From positions 124,001 through 188,000 of the forward strand of contig NZ_PUJW01000009.1 in the NCBI RefSeq assembly GCF_011189575.1: a stretch of 64,000 nucleotides of DNA, written 5' to 3'. The DNA is from Photorhabdus cinerea. Lineage in GTDB: Bacteria; Pseudomonadota; Gammaproteobacteria; Enterobacterales; Enterobacteriaceae. The notes under the pieces were generated by a model, which was not told the DNA's origin, ran no database searches, and saw only the letters and a list, made by a program, of their open reading frames with translations. The stretch's first letter is position 1. Every line of letters begins with the position of its first letter. Made by a program: the position numbers and the translations under genes. Positions 52,657 through 62,651 of this stretch are shown in pieces.

Positions 52657-53994
52657 TTAATTATTACTTTTAATCAAACCATCCTTATCTCTTTTACCGG
52701 TTATTTTAGTCGGTACAATCAGTCCTATCGGTAAAGTAAAACTGAAGGTTGTTCCTCGCCCTATTTCACTGAGGACTTCAAGATGAGAATGGTGATGATG
52801 TAAGGCATGTTTAACAATAGCAAGACCGAGGCCACTTCCTCCCGTTTGCCTGGAACGGGCCTTATCTACCCGATAGAAACGTTCAGTTAAACGAGGTAAA
52901 TGTTCAGCACTGATACCCTGCCCATTGTCTTTCACTGCAAACTCAGCGCTATGGGAATTCTTTTTCCAACTGACATCAATCTGAGTCCCTTCCGGGGTAT
53001 GGTTTATAGCATTATAAACCAGATTCGACATCGCACTGCGTAGCTGCTCTTCATTACCAAAAACTTTCAATTCTTCACTAATATTGAAATTAATTTTATA
53101 ACATCCATTACCAAGCGCCGTCGCTTCCTGACGCAATACCTTCAGCATCAAAGGCACATCAACTATTTCATTCATATCAATCTGAGGAGCGACTTCGATT
53201 TTAGACAACTGCAATAATTGCTTCACCAAACTGTCCAGCCTCCGGGCTTGCTCCTGCATGGTATTCAACATTTTCTTGTTCAGCGAACCACTTACATCCT
53301 GATCCTGCATCACTTCCAAATAACCCTGCAATACAGTTAGAGGAGTACGCATTTCATGGCTGACATTTGCAAAAAAATCACGGCGGGCATTTTCTAATGT
53401 TCGTTTCTGTGTCACATCTCTGGCAAGCATTAATAATTGCCCTTTAGAGTAAGGCATAACTCGGAACTCAACAGTGAAGCCATTATTTAATTCGATCGAT
53501 AACGGACGTGAAAAATCCCGGGAAAGAACATATCGGTTAAAATCAGGATAGCGGAGTAAATTAAAAATATGCTGCCCATTGTCTTCAGGCCAGCGGAACC
53601 CGAGTAAATGTTGTGCTAAGCGGTTACACCAAAAAATGTTACCCTCAGTTGTCATCATAACAATGGCATCTGGCAATGACTCAGCCCCACTACGAAAACG
53701 TTTGATCAAAAGAGCCAGTTCACGACGTCGCTTCCGATTTCGTTGCTGCATCTGGTAAATACCATAAAAAATGGGCTCCCATCCCCCTCTTCCCGAAGGT
53801 GGTAACATACTGCGATCCAACCATAACCAATCCGAAAGTTTCAGTAAGTTATAGCCATGCCATATCAGCACCAAAAATACCGAAACAAACAAACACCAAG
53901 CTAAGTGCCCAATAAACATCGATAAAATTAAGGCAGGTAAACAGAAAAGAAACAGTTCTGAAAGCAGTTTCTTCCAAGATAAACGTTCTAACAC
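52657..53994 (-). CDS. phoR: Phosphate regulon sensor histidine kinase PhoR
   Basis: PhoR autophosphorylates in low phosphate and activates PhoB. The 445-residue protein has two N-terminal membrane helices (about residues 12-50), a PAS domain (about residues 100-190) and a kinase core. The phosphorylated histidine is His213 in FFANVSHEMRTPL. The N box SNLVYNAINHTP and G boxes DNGQGIS and GGSGLGLAIVKH are intact. It starts 23 bp after phoB. It is slightly longer than the E. coli protein (431), mainly at the C-terminus. Confidence 0.97.
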   Translation of the reverse strand: MLERLSWKKLLSELFLFCLPALILSMFIGHLAWCLFVSVFLVLIWHGYNLLKLSDWLWLDRSMLPPSGRGGWEPIFYGIYQMQQRNRKRRRELALLIKRFRSGAESLPDAIVMMTTEGNIFWCNRLAQHLLGFRWPEDNGQHIFNLLRYPDFNRYVLSRDFSRPLSIELNNGFTVEFRVMPYSKGQLLMLARDVTQKRTLENARRDFFANVSHEMRTPLTVLQGYLEVMQDQDVSGSLNKKMLNTMQEQARRLDSLVKQLLQLSKIEVAPQIDMNEIVDVPLMLKVLRQEATALGNGCYKINFNISEELKVFGNEEQLRSAMSNLVYNAINHTPEGTQIDVSWKKNSHSAEFAVKDNGQGISAEHLPRLTERFYRVDKARSRQTGGSGLGLAIVKHALHHHHSHLEVLSEIGRGTTFSFTLPIGLIVPTKITGKRDKDGLIKSNN

Positions 53995-54017
53995 ATCAGA
54001 TCCTCCGGTGCGCGGAC

Positions 54018-54707
54018 TTAGTAACGGGTAGAAAAACGATAACCAGTACCACGAACAGTCTGTACCATTTTATCATGACCACCGATTTCTAATACTTTAC
54101 GTAAACGACGAATATGCACATCGACAGTTCTGTCTTCGACATAAACATTTGCTCCCCAAACATAATTGAGCAACTGTTCACGGCTGTAGACCCGTTCAGG
54201 ATGAGTCATAAAGAAGTGCAGTAATTTAAATTCAGTCGGCCCCATCTCCAGCACTTGATCCTGGCTAGTCACCCGATGAGAAGTTGCATCCAAAATCAGG
54301 CCATCCATTTCAATGATATCTTCCATCATCATGGGTGAAATACGCCGCAATACCGCTTTAACTCTGGCAACCAACTCTTTAGGGGAGAAAGGCTTGGTTA
54401 TATAATCGTCTGCCCCGACATCCAGACCACGAACCCGATCTTCCTCTTCACCACGGGCCGTCAACATCATCACTGGAATATCTCGAACATTATTATCTCG
54501 TTTCATTTGCTTTATTATCTGCAAACCAGAACCACCCGGGATCATCCAATCCAGCAACACCAAATCAGGATAGGGTTCAGATAAACATGCCAACGCTGAA
54601 TCGTAATCCTCCGCTTCTACCGGCTGATACCCATTTTTTTCCAATACAAAACAAACCATCTCACGGATTGGAGTTTCATCTTCAACTACCAGAATACGTC
54701 TTGTCAT
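54018..54707 (-). CDS. phoB: Phosphate regulon response regulator PhoB
   Basis: PhoB activates genes for phosphate uptake and scavenging. This 229-residue OmpR-type regulator has a receiver domain with Asp10, Asp53 (LLDWM, phosphorylated) and Lys in TKPFSPKEL. Its winged-helix domain contains EFKLLHFFMTHPERVYSREQLL and DVHIRRLRK. The ATG at 54707 is used: upstream in-frame codons start with TTG, and AGGA stands at correct spacing before this ATG. A Pho box lies upstream, so the operon phoBR should be autoregulated. Confidence 0.97.
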   Translation of the reverse strand: MTRRILVVEDETPIREMVCFVLEKNGYQPVEAEDYDSALACLSEPYPDLVLLDWMIPGGSGLQIIKQMKRDNNVRDIPVMMLTARGEEEDRVRGLDVGADDYITKPFSPKELVARVKAVLRRISPMMMEDIIEMDGLILDATSHRVTSQDQVLEMGPTEFKLLHFFMTHPERVYSREQLLNYVWGANVYVEDRTVDVHIRRLRKVLEIGGHDKMVQTVRGTGYRFSTRY

Positions 54708-54757
54708 GGGCAATCCTGTTAATCTATTGAGATAAGCGCTACTTAATTTTAAAAAGT

Positions 54758-54790
54758 ATTATGCGTCAGTTTTATGACAAATTTATGAAA
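54758..54790 (-). promoter_or_regulatory. Pho box and promoter of phoBR
   Basis: The minus strand carries TTTCATAAATTTGTCATA (54773-54790), close to the 18-bp Pho box CTGTCATAAATCTGTCAT, then a -10 CATAAT (54758-54763) about 9 bp downstream. The Pho box replaces the -35, as in known PhoB-activated promoters. It lies about 50 bp before phoB. Confidence 0.8.
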
Positions 54791-54967
54791 TCCTGCCTCC
54801 GTTATCCCCCGCCTGCAATCTGTTTCGCAATAATTAATTTAACAATTGTCATTTTCATAATGAAATGAGAAGCGGCTCGGAGATATATTCACGAAATCAG
54901 ATTTAAGAATGATATCCAGATTACAGTCGTTATAATCATCTTTCACCTTAACGAATTGCGGGGAATT

Positions 54968-56218
54968 ATGCGCATTATTCACACCTCTGACTGGCATCTT
55001 GGCCAATATTTTTTTACAAAAAGCCGAGCCGCTGAACATAAACATTTTCTGCATTGGTTGATTGAACAGATTAAAAATTACCAGGTCGATGCATTGATTG
55101 TTGCCGGAGATGTGTTTGATACCGGCTCACCTCCCAGCTACGCCCGTGAATTGTACAATCGCTTTGTTGTTGAACTGCAACCTACTGGCTGTCAGTTAAT
55201 TATCCTTGGAGGTAATCATGATTCAGTAGCAACGTTGAATGAATCCAAGGAACTACTTTCCTGCCTGAATACCACCGTCATCGCCAATGCTGAAGAAGAT
55301 CCACAAAAACAGATAAAAATACTAAACACTCAGGAAGGCAATACCGGGGCAATCCTCTGTGCAATCCCTTTTCTGCGACCAAGGGATATTATGACCAGCC
55401 AGGCGGGCCAGTCAGGCGAACAAAAACAACTGGCATTACAGGAAGCCATTGCAGAACACTACAATCGACTCTATCAGCAAGCTTGTGAATTACGTGATCA
55501 ACTGAGTTTACCCTTACCTATCATCGCAACTGGACATCTGACCACCGTTGGCGCCTCTGTCACAGATTCAGTCCGGGATATTTATATTGGTACACTTGAT
55601 GCCTTCCCTGCGCAAGCTTTCCCGCCAGTAGACTATATTGCACTTGGGCATATTCACCGGCCACAAATTGTCGCTAAATCTGAACATATTCGCTATAGCG
55701 GCTCCCCCATTCCACTCAGTTTTGATGAAGTGGGGCAGGAAAAAAGTGTCTGCTTAGTGGAATTTGCTCAAGGCAAGCTAGAATCCATTAAACTTTTACC
55801 CGTTCCTCAATATCAGCCTATACAACTTATCAGAGGCAACCTGCAACAAATTGAGCAACAGTTACAGACTCTTAATGATTATAAAGGTGAGCAACCTGTT
55901 TGGTTGGATATCGAAGTTGCAACACAAGATTACCTCCATGATATCCAGAAAAGAGTTCAATTAATGGTTGCAGAACTTCCGGTAGAAGTCATTCTGCTAC
56001 GACGTGCCAAAACACAACGACAAAATATGTTGACGAAAGAGAACAGAGAAACCCTAACAGAACTCAGCGTTAACGAAGTTTTTGCCCGGAGGCTTGAGCA
56101 AACAGAACTTAACGATGAAGAACATAAAAAACGTCTGACCACTCTTTTCGAACAAACCCTGAATGATATCTATATGCCTCGCGACGGCAAGGGAACGAAT
56201 CCCCAAGAGTATAGATAA
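54968..56218 (+). CDS. sbcD: SbcCD nuclease subunit SbcD
   Basis: SbcD is the Mre11-type nuclease subunit that with SbcC cuts hairpins and protein-blocked DNA ends. This 416-residue metallophosphoesterase has the motifs HTSDWHLGQ, AGDVFDTGSPPSYAR, GGNHDSVATLNESKE, TGHLTTVGAS and LGHIHRPQ, which supply the metal ligands. The ATG at 54968 gives the conserved MRIIHTSDWHLG; GGGG lies upstream. It is divergent from phoB and 89 bp before sbcC. Confidence 0.97.
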   Translation: MRIIHTSDWHLGQYFFTKSRAAEHKHFLHWLIEQIKNYQVDALIVAGDVFDTGSPPSYARELYNRFVVELQPTGCQLIILGGNHDSVATLNESKELLSCLNTTVIANAEEDPQKQIKILNTQEGNTGAILCAIPFLRPRDIMTSQAGQSGEQKQLALQEAIAEHYNRLYQQACELRDQLSLPLPIIATGHLTTVGASVTDSVRDIYIGTLDAFPAQAFPPVDYIALGHIHRPQIVAKSEHIRYSGSPIPLSFDEVGQEKSVCLVEFAQGKLESIKLLPVPQYQPIQLIRGNLQQIEQQLQTLNDYKGEQPVWLDIEVATQDYLHDIQKRVQLMVAELPVEVILLRRAKTQRQNMLTKENRETLTELSVNEVFARRLEQTELNDEEHKKRLTTLFEQTLNDIYMPRDGKGTNPQEYR

Positions 56219-56307
56219 CTATGTGACTGGGGTAAGTGAAAGCAGCCAACAAAGAGGCAACTTGAAAGATAACGGGTATATCAGAATAAAAATAAGGAGG
56301 AACAGAC

Positions 56308-59300
56308 ATGAAGATACTGAGTCTACGGCTAAAAAACATTAATTCATTACAAGGTGAATGGAAAATTAATTTCACAGCAGAACCGTTTGCCAGTAATGGT
56401 CTGTTCGCAATAACCGGCCCTACCGGGGCAGGTAAAACCACCTTACTGGATGCTATCTGCCTTGCGCTTTACCACAAAACACCACGCCTGACGACAATTT
56501 CTACTTCACAAAATGAACTGATGACCCACCACACAGCAGAATCATTGGCTGAGGTTGAATTTGAAGTGAAAGGTGTCGCCTATCGCGCTTTCTGGAGCCA
56601 ACGGCGAGCGCGTAATCAACCCGACGGTAACCTGCAAACGCCCAAAGTCGAACTCGCATGCAAAGAGGACGGCAAAATCCTAGCTGATAAAATTCAGGAT
56701 AAGGAAGAGAAAGTCACTGAAATTACCGGATTGGATTATGGCCGTTTCACCAAATCCATGTTGTTATCCCAAGGCGACTTTGCCGCGTTCCTCAATGCTA
56801 AAGCGAATGAACGGGCTGATTTATTGGAAGAATTAACCGGTACTGAAATTTACAGTATTTTATCTCAGCAAATTTACCAGCAATACAAAGAAGCACAATC
56901 AGATCTGGGGATTTTGCAAGCCAAAGCATCTGCCATTGATTTACTAACAGAAGAACAACATCAACAATATCTGGAACAACAGCAACAACTCATACATTCT
57001 GAATCACAACTGAATCAGCAGATAAAAACACTGCAACATTCAGAGCAATGGTTAACTCGTGAAGAAGAGTTCCAGAAATTTGTGACTGAAAATAATGCGG
57101 CTTTACAACAAGCAGAAAAAGCACTTACCCATGCAGAACCGCAGCTCCAAAAACTGGCAAACAGTGAACCAGCAGAAACACTTCGTCCATTATTGGATAA
57201 CAAAAACCGAACTCAATCTGAACACCAGAGAATCAGTAAACAGTTGGAAGATATGCGTCAGCAACTTCATCAACGGCAGCAAACTCTCACACCGATACAG
57301 CAAAAAGTGACTAACGCAGACTCTGCCAGAGAAGCACATCAACAACATCGGCAACAACAAGAAGAACTGATATCAGAGCAAGTGATTCCATTGGATCATC
57401 AAATTGATATTCAGAGTAGAGATCTGAACCTTACTCAACAACACATTAACGAACAGAAAACAGAGTTTGAAAATACTAATCAGCAATACAACGTGGCAAA
57501 CCAACATTCCCTGTCATTAACCAGCCAAAGAAAACAACTGGAAAATTATTTTGAGCAGCAACCTCATCATCAATATTTCGGTGAAAAAATTACTTTTTGG
57601 CAACACCAATTCTCCTGGTGGCAAGAACAGCAACAACAGATTAATCATCAGACCCAAAAAGCAGGAAAACTCACCACCGAGATCACACAATTCACCGATA
57701 ACCTGAATAAGCAACAAAAAGATTTAAAACAACAGATTGAAAATAGCCAACCACTGAAACTGGCATTTGAACAAGCAGAGCAGCAATTCTTTAATCTGCA
57801 AAAGCAATATTCACAGGAAAAATTAAAAAAACAATTAATTGAATATCAGCAGCAACTGACTCTACAACATAAATTGGAGGTATTGTCCCCTCAGATCCTG
57901 CAATTACAAACAACTATTGCCAGTAACAATATTCGCTTACAACAACCAGAAAAATTATTAAAAGAACTACCTATTCAAATGGAAGTTGCTGATAAACAAC
58001 TTTCAGAAAAACAGCAACATCTGGAAGATCTTTCTCAACGTATTCATTTAGAACAAAAGATTGTCAGTCTGGAAAAAGAACGAGCACAACTTAAGGAAGG
58101 CGACCCTTGCCCTCTTTGCGGCTCTGAACATCATCCAGCTATTCAAGCTTATCAAAATATTGAATTGCCAAAATCAGAACAACGGCTAAAAGATTTACGT
58201 CAGCAATCTGAAGAACTGCAAACGACCAAAATATCGTTGGTCAATAAAAAAGAATTCCAACAACAACAATACAATCATATTTTGCAAGAAATTGCAGATG
58301 CTGAACTACAACTGAATTCATTGACTCAACAATGGCAACAAACTTGTGAAATATTACAAACTGAAATTTCTCCGTTAGATAAACCAGCACTTGAAGCATT
58401 TGTGCAACAGAACAGGTCGGCTTATCAGCTCTACCAGACTCAATTAACCGAATTTGAACTGGCAGAAAAAGAGTATCAAAAAACAGAAAAAACACTGACA
58501 GTGCATAAAGAACACATTAAAGAAATTGAGCAAAGAATTAAACTGGATAAACAACAACATAATGCCTTGAAAAAATATCTATCTGAACTACAACCAGAGA
58601 TACAACACCAGCGGCACAAGCTAAGTGATGTTATTGAAAAAATGAGTTCGGAATTACAAGAATATGATTTATCACTGCCAATTCTGAATGATGCTGAAAA
58701 CTGGCTACAACAACGTAGAAATGAGTGGCAGATATATCAAAACTGCCGGGAAAACTGGCAACAGCTCCAAAAAGAACAAGCTGTCATTCAAAATCAGATT
58801 GAATCGTTGAATAAACAGAAAGAAGAATACGCATCCCATTTAAACGTACTTCATCAAAAAGAGCAGCAACAAAAACAGCGACTCGAAAAAACACAACAAC
58901 AGCGCCAAAAGCTATTTGGTGAGCAATCCGTTGCGAAAATAACTCAGGCACTACAGCAACATTCTCAGAAACTAGAAGAAGAATACAAGCAGGCATTGTC
59001 ACATTTTCAACAAGCACAATCTCACATTAACCAACTTACCGGTGCAATTTATGAGACAGAAAAAAACTGTAACCAAGCTGATCACCAAAGACAGCTGGCA
59101 GAACAAAATTTCACTTCTGCATTAACCGAAAGCATCTTTGCAGATCAAATTACCTTTGAAGCAGCGCTGTTATCACAAGAACAACGTAAGGAATTGCAAC
59201 AACGCAAAGAACAGCTTGAACAACAACAAGTGCAGGCCAAAACCTTGTGTCAGAAAGCAGCAGAAGCCCTACAACAACACCTGAAAAATCGCCCCAAGTT

Positions 59301-59997
59301 GCTTGATCAATATACAAAACCACAACTCATTGAACAGTTGGAAAATATCACTGAAGAATTGAAAAGAAACACACTGCAACAAGGGGAATTGAGAAACCTA
59401 CTTAGTAATGATGCAGCACGCCGTCAACAGCAAAAATCCTTGTTAGAAGAAATCAACCATTGCCGACAAAATTATGATGACTGGAGCTACCTTAATAACC
59501 TGATTGGCTCAGCAGATGGCGCTAAATTCCGCCGTTTTGCCCAAGGTCTGACGCTGGATCATCTGGTTCATCTTGCCAATCAACGACTGAACAAACTCCA
59601 CGGACGCTACTATTTGCAACGCAAAAATAGTGACGGACTTGAACTGCAAGTCGTTGATACCTGGCAAGCCGATGCCATCCGTGATACCAAAACACTTTCC
59701 GGTGGCGAAAGTTTTCTGGTCAGCCTCGCGCTAGCTTTAGCTTTATCTGATTTGGTCAGCAATAAAACCTGTATTGATTCACTATTTCTGGATGAAGGCT
59801 TTGGCACACTTGATCCAGAAACCCTGGATATTGCTCTTGATGCTTTGGATAATCTGAATGCTTCCGGGAAAACGATCGGCGTCATAAGCCACGTCGAAGC
59901 CATGAAAGAACGTATTCCTGTACAGATCAAGGTGAAAAAAATTAACGGACTTGGGATAAGTAAACTCGCACCTGAATTTCGTTATACCAGACAGTGA
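56308..59997 (+). CDS. sbcC: SbcCD nuclease ATPase subunit SbcC (enlarged coiled coil)
   Basis: SbcC is the Rad50/SMC-like ATPase of the SbcCD complex. The 1229-residue protein has Walker A GPTGAGKT at residues 37-44, two long coiled coils, the zinc hook CPLCG at residues 601-605, the ABC signature TLSGGESF near 1128-1135 and Walker B LFLDEGFGTLD near 1157-1167. It is about 180 residues longer than E. coli SbcC (1048). The extra length lies in the coiled coils, which are very rich in Gln (many QQQ runs). AAGGAGG lies just before the ATG. The sbcDC pair is conserved. Confidence 0.96.
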   Translation: MKILSLRLKNINSLQGEWKINFTAEPFASNGLFAITGPTGAGKTTLLDAICLALYHKTPRLTTISTSQNELMTHHTAESLAEVEFEVKGVAYRAFWSQRRARNQPDGNLQTPKVELACKEDGKILADKIQDKEEKVTEITGLDYGRFTKSMLLSQGDFAAFLNAKANERADLLEELTGTEIYSILSQQIYQQYKEAQSDLGILQAKASAIDLLTEEQHQQYLEQQQQLIHSESQLNQQIKTLQHSEQWLTREEEFQKFVTENNAALQQAEKALTHAEPQLQKLANSEPAETLRPLLDNKNRTQSEHQRISKQLEDMRQQLHQRQQTLTPIQQKVTNADSAREAHQQHRQQQEELISEQVIPLDHQIDIQSRDLNLTQQHINEQKTEFENTNQQYNVANQHSLSLTSQRKQLENYFEQQPHHQYFGEKITFWQHQFSWWQEQQQQINHQTQKAGKLTTEITQFTDNLNKQQKDLKQQIENSQPLKLAFEQAEQQFFNLQKQYSQEKLKKQLIEYQQQLTLQHKLEVLSPQILQLQTTIASNNIRLQQPEKLLKELPIQMEVADKQLSEKQQHLEDLSQRIHLEQKIVSLEKERAQLKEGDPCPLCGSEHHPAIQAYQNIELPKSEQRLKDLRQQSEELQTTKISLVNKKEFQQQQYNHILQEIADAELQLNSLTQQWQQTCEILQTEISPLDKPALEAFVQQNRSAYQLYQTQLTEFELAEKEYQKTEKTLTVHKEHIKEIEQRIKLDKQQHNALKKYLSELQPEIQHQRHKLSDVIEKMSSELQEYDLSLPILNDAENWLQQRRNEWQIYQNCRENWQQLQKEQAVIQNQIESLNKQKEEYASHLNVLHQKEQQQKQRLEKTQQQRQKLFGEQSVAKITQALQQHSQKLEEEYKQALSHFQQAQSHINQLTGAIYETEKNCNQADHQRQLAEQNFTSALTESIFADQITFEAALLSQEQRKELQQRKEQLEQQQVQAKTLCQKAAEALQQHLKNRPKLLDQYTKPQLIEQLENITEELKRNTLQQGELRNLLSNDAARRQQQKSLLEEINHCRQNYDDWSYLNNLIGSADGAKFRRFAQGLTLDHLVHLANQRLNKLHGRYYLQRKNSDGLELQVVDTWQADAIRDTKTLSGGESFLVSLALALALSDLVSNKTCIDSLFLDEGFGTLDPETLDIALDALDNLNASGKTIGVISHVEAMKERIPVQIKVKKINGLGISKLAPEFRYTRQ

Positions 59998-60146
59998 GTA
60001 AAAAAAGAGCAAAGTACTTAAGTGAGCAAGCAGAGGAGCTATGAAATCCTGTTTGCTCAATACATTACTCCTATATTATCGTTTTCATTCAAGGACTATC
60101 TCAGCAGGCATCATTAACAAAATAGCCTGATAAAATAGGTTGTTGA

Positions 60147-61784
60147 TTATTTTTTACTGACATCAACGATGCGAACTTGTGTAGGATAAGCAACGGGTGA
60201 TTTCTCAGCGAAATATTTCACCACCGCATCAACATCCAGCACGCTATATACAGGATCTGTCCCCTCTTTGAATACAGAGAAGCTACTTCCCCCCATTGCC
60301 AGATATTCGTTAGCTACCACACGGTATTTTCCACTTAATTCAACGGGTTTACCGTTGATTTTCATGGAGCTGACAATAACACGATCGCCAGCGGGTTTAG
60401 CGCTATCCCATTGATATTGGAAGCCGTTAGAAACTGCCAAAACCTGCGGACTTGAACGATCCCATTGTTGTTCCAGCAAGTGTTTAATTTGCTCACCCGT
60501 CAGAGTTTGGGTCAACAACACATTGGAGAACGGCTGAACAGTGTAGATAGCATTGTAAGTTACCTCACCGGCAGTCATGTCAGCACGAATACCGCCGCTA
60601 TTCATAAATGCAATTTGGGCACCGCCGCTCTCTTTTGGTGTCGCGGTATATAAATGCGCATCTGCAATTACTTTACCCAGAGAAGACTCATCAGAACTAT
60701 TGGTTTGCCTATCCAGATTGCACTCCAACTTACCAATCACCCGGTTTTCCAATGGCGTAGCTATTTTTTCATATGCATTCAGTACATTAGTCACTTCTGG
60801 ATCTTTTTCATATTTAAGGTTATCGACCCAAACGTTTTTCGTTTCAAAATCAACAACATCTTTAGTCGTTTTATCCAGCTTCAAATCCAGAGTAGTTATT
60901 AACGAACCGTTAGCCTGTGCAGAAGTGACTGGCTTACCGTTAATCACACAGTTATATGCCTGATGCGTATGGCCAGTAATGATAAAGTCAACTTCCTTGT
61001 CCAGTTGGTCAACAATGTCCAACACCTTACCGGTTATATCATTACAAGCGTTCACATCAATATTGCCGCCATCATGTTTCTGTGCAGCACCTTCATGAAT
61101 TAGCACCCCGATTGCTTTAACACCTTTTTTCTGTAACTCAGGTACTAATGCGTTAATGGTCTTAACTTCATTAGCAAAACTTAGTCCTTCAGTTCCTTTT
61201 GGTGTCACGATTTCTGGCGTACCTTCCAGAGTCAGACCAATAAAGGCAACTGGAATACCTTCAAACTCTTTAATAGCATATTCAGGAAACAAAGTTTTAC
61301 CTGTTTCATTAACTGTTACATTTGCTGCCAGATACTGGAATTTCGCCCCAGTAAATGGGTTTGGTCCCTGACAACCCGTTACCGGATGGCAGCCTCCATG
61401 CTGTTTACGCAACAGCTCATCTTTACCCTTATCAAATTCATGATTACCAACAGCTGTCGCTTCCAAACCGACCTGAGACAGCGTTTCAATCGTTGGTTCA
61501 TCATGGAATAAAGAAGATAATAATGGGCTTCCGCCAATCATATCGCCAGCACCAACCATGATATTGTTAGCTTTTTCTTTCTTCAGCTCTTTAATCAACG
61601 TGGACATATGTTCAATGCCACCCGGCTCGTTTGGACCCCGCGCCTTCAACGCACCATGGAAGTCATTAATAGCCAGAACACGAACATCAACCACACCAAC
61701 TTCATCGTGACCAGATTTAGTGACACACCCTGCCAATAGAACACTACCAACTGCAATAGCAAGCAATTTGTATTTATAACTCAT
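60147..61784 (-). CDS. Lipoprotein 5'-nucleotidase / metallophosphatase
   Basis: This 545-residue protein has a lipoprotein signal with lipobox LAGC (Cys20). Its N-terminal calcineurin-like phosphatase domain carries NDFHG, GDMIGGSP, GNHEFD and ITGHTHQAY, and its C-terminal 5'-nucleotidase domain carries FMNSGGIRADM and VVANEYLAMGGSSFSVF. It thus resembles UshA, though it is not the E. coli UshA orthologue. It should remove phosphate from 5'-nucleotides at the cell surface or periplasm. The ATG at 61784 has GGAG upstream; a longer frame overlaps the previous gene. It begins four bases after the RNase T2 gene, so the two form an operon. Confidence 0.88.
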   Translation of the reverse strand: MSYKYKLLAIAVGSVLLAGCVTKSGHDEVGVVDVRVLAINDFHGALKARGPNEPGGIEHMSTLIKELKKEKANNIMVGAGDMIGGSPLLSSLFHDEPTIETLSQVGLEATAVGNHEFDKGKDELLRKQHGGCHPVTGCQGPNPFTGAKFQYLAANVTVNETGKTLFPEYAIKEFEGIPVAFIGLTLEGTPEIVTPKGTEGLSFANEVKTINALVPELQKKGVKAIGVLIHEGAAQKHDGGNIDVNACNDITGKVLDIVDQLDKEVDFIITGHTHQAYNCVINGKPVTSAQANGSLITTLDLKLDKTTKDVVDFETKNVWVDNLKYEKDPEVTNVLNAYEKIATPLENRVIGKLECNLDRQTNSSDESSLGKVIADAHLYTATPKESGGAQIAFMNSGGIRADMTAGEVTYNAIYTVQPFSNVLLTQTLTGEQIKHLLEQQWDRSSPQVLAVSNGFQYQWDSAKPAGDRVIVSSMKINGKPVELSGKYRVVANEYLAMGGSSFSVFKEGTDPVYSVLDVDAVVKYFAEKSPVAYPTQVRIVDVSKK

Positions 61785-61788
61785 AATG

Positions 61789-62571
61789 TTACTCCTTGGT
61801 CTTAAGCTCACGCTTTGGGCAATCAATCACTGTGAATTCTTTGTTATAGCAAATGTAAAATTCATCGCGATTGATCTGAATAGTTTTACCCTTCAATGAC
61901 GGATTATTTTCCTGGAGAAACTTAATTAACTGTTCGTTAGATAGACGACTATTTGGCAATACCAACCTATTAAACAATTCCTGCTGTTTACTGAAAAATT
62001 GATTTGGCGTTTCGAACGCGCAGACTCCATGTTTTTCCCATTCGCCTTGCAGCAAATCTGCACCTGGAGAAGTGCACAGATAAGGTTTAATCACCTGATA
62101 ATCCAATTGTGGCAAATCCCCCTTGCACAGACGTGGATGTTTGCGAACATCAGACCAATCACGGCACTGATCCATAGTTTTGCCATCACACGACTGCGCC
62201 CACAAGCCATGAAGTATCCAGGCAAATTTATTTTCTGAGAAACATTGCAGTTCAAATTTTTCATATTCACGCTGCCACTTGGCAATCTTGTTACTATTTC
62301 GCAGGCGCTTGATCTCATTCTTTTTGTTGTCACAGAACGCCGGAGAATAGTTAATCGCTAGTTTGAAGTAATCTGTCACTGCTATTGCGTTCTGACCATA
62401 ACGGTCATTTTTCGCAATGTGATCATAATTTGCTGGCGTGTTAGCTGGCAGTAAACAAGAAACCTCTTCCTCCAGTTGTGATTCGAAAGGTTCAATCACT
62501 TCTGGTTGTTTCGCACAACCAGCAATCAACAAAACGAATACTACCGACAATAAGTTAAAGAAACGCATCAT
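61789..62571 (-). CDS. rna: RNase T2-family ribonuclease (RNase I-like), lipoprotein type
   Basis: This 260-residue protein has the two RNase T2 catalytic boxes: WILHGLWAQ (CAS I) and GEWEKHGVCAF (CAS II), with eight or more cysteines for disulfides. Such enzymes cut RNA without base preference through 2',3'-cyclic phosphates. Unlike E. coli RNase I, its signal peptide ends in a lipobox (LLIAGC, Cys19), so it should be membrane-anchored outside the inner membrane. AAGGA lies just before two tandem ATGs (62571 and 62568); either could be the start. It stands between cpdB and a nucleotidase. Confidence 0.87.
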   Translation of the reverse strand: MMRFFNLLSVVFVLLIAGCAKQPEVIEPFESQLEEEVSCLLPANTPANYDHIAKNDRYGQNAIAVTDYFKLAINYSPAFCDNKKNEIKRLRNSNKIAKWQREYEKFELQCFSENKFAWILHGLWAQSCDGKTMDQCRDWSDVRKHPRLCKGDLPQLDYQVIKPYLCTSPGADLLQGEWEKHGVCAFETPNQFFSKQQELFNRLVLPNSRLSNEQLIKFLQENNPSLKGKTIQINRDEFYICYNKEFTVIDCPKRELKTKE

Positions 62572-62604
62572 ATTCCTTACGGGAAATCATTTCCCTGCTG
62601 TGGG

Positions 62605-62644
62605 TAAAAAAGCAAAAACCAGCCCAAACAGAGGGCAGGTGGTT
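62605..62644 (-). terminator. Terminator between cpdB and the RNase gene
   Basis: On the minus strand AACCA-x3-GCCC pairs with GGGC-TGGTT around a 7-nt loop with a three-base bulge, followed by TTTGCTTTTTT. It begins about 8 bp after the cpdB stop. It may only partly stop transcription into the RNase gene. Confidence 0.65.
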
Positions 62645-62651
62645 ATTAAAA

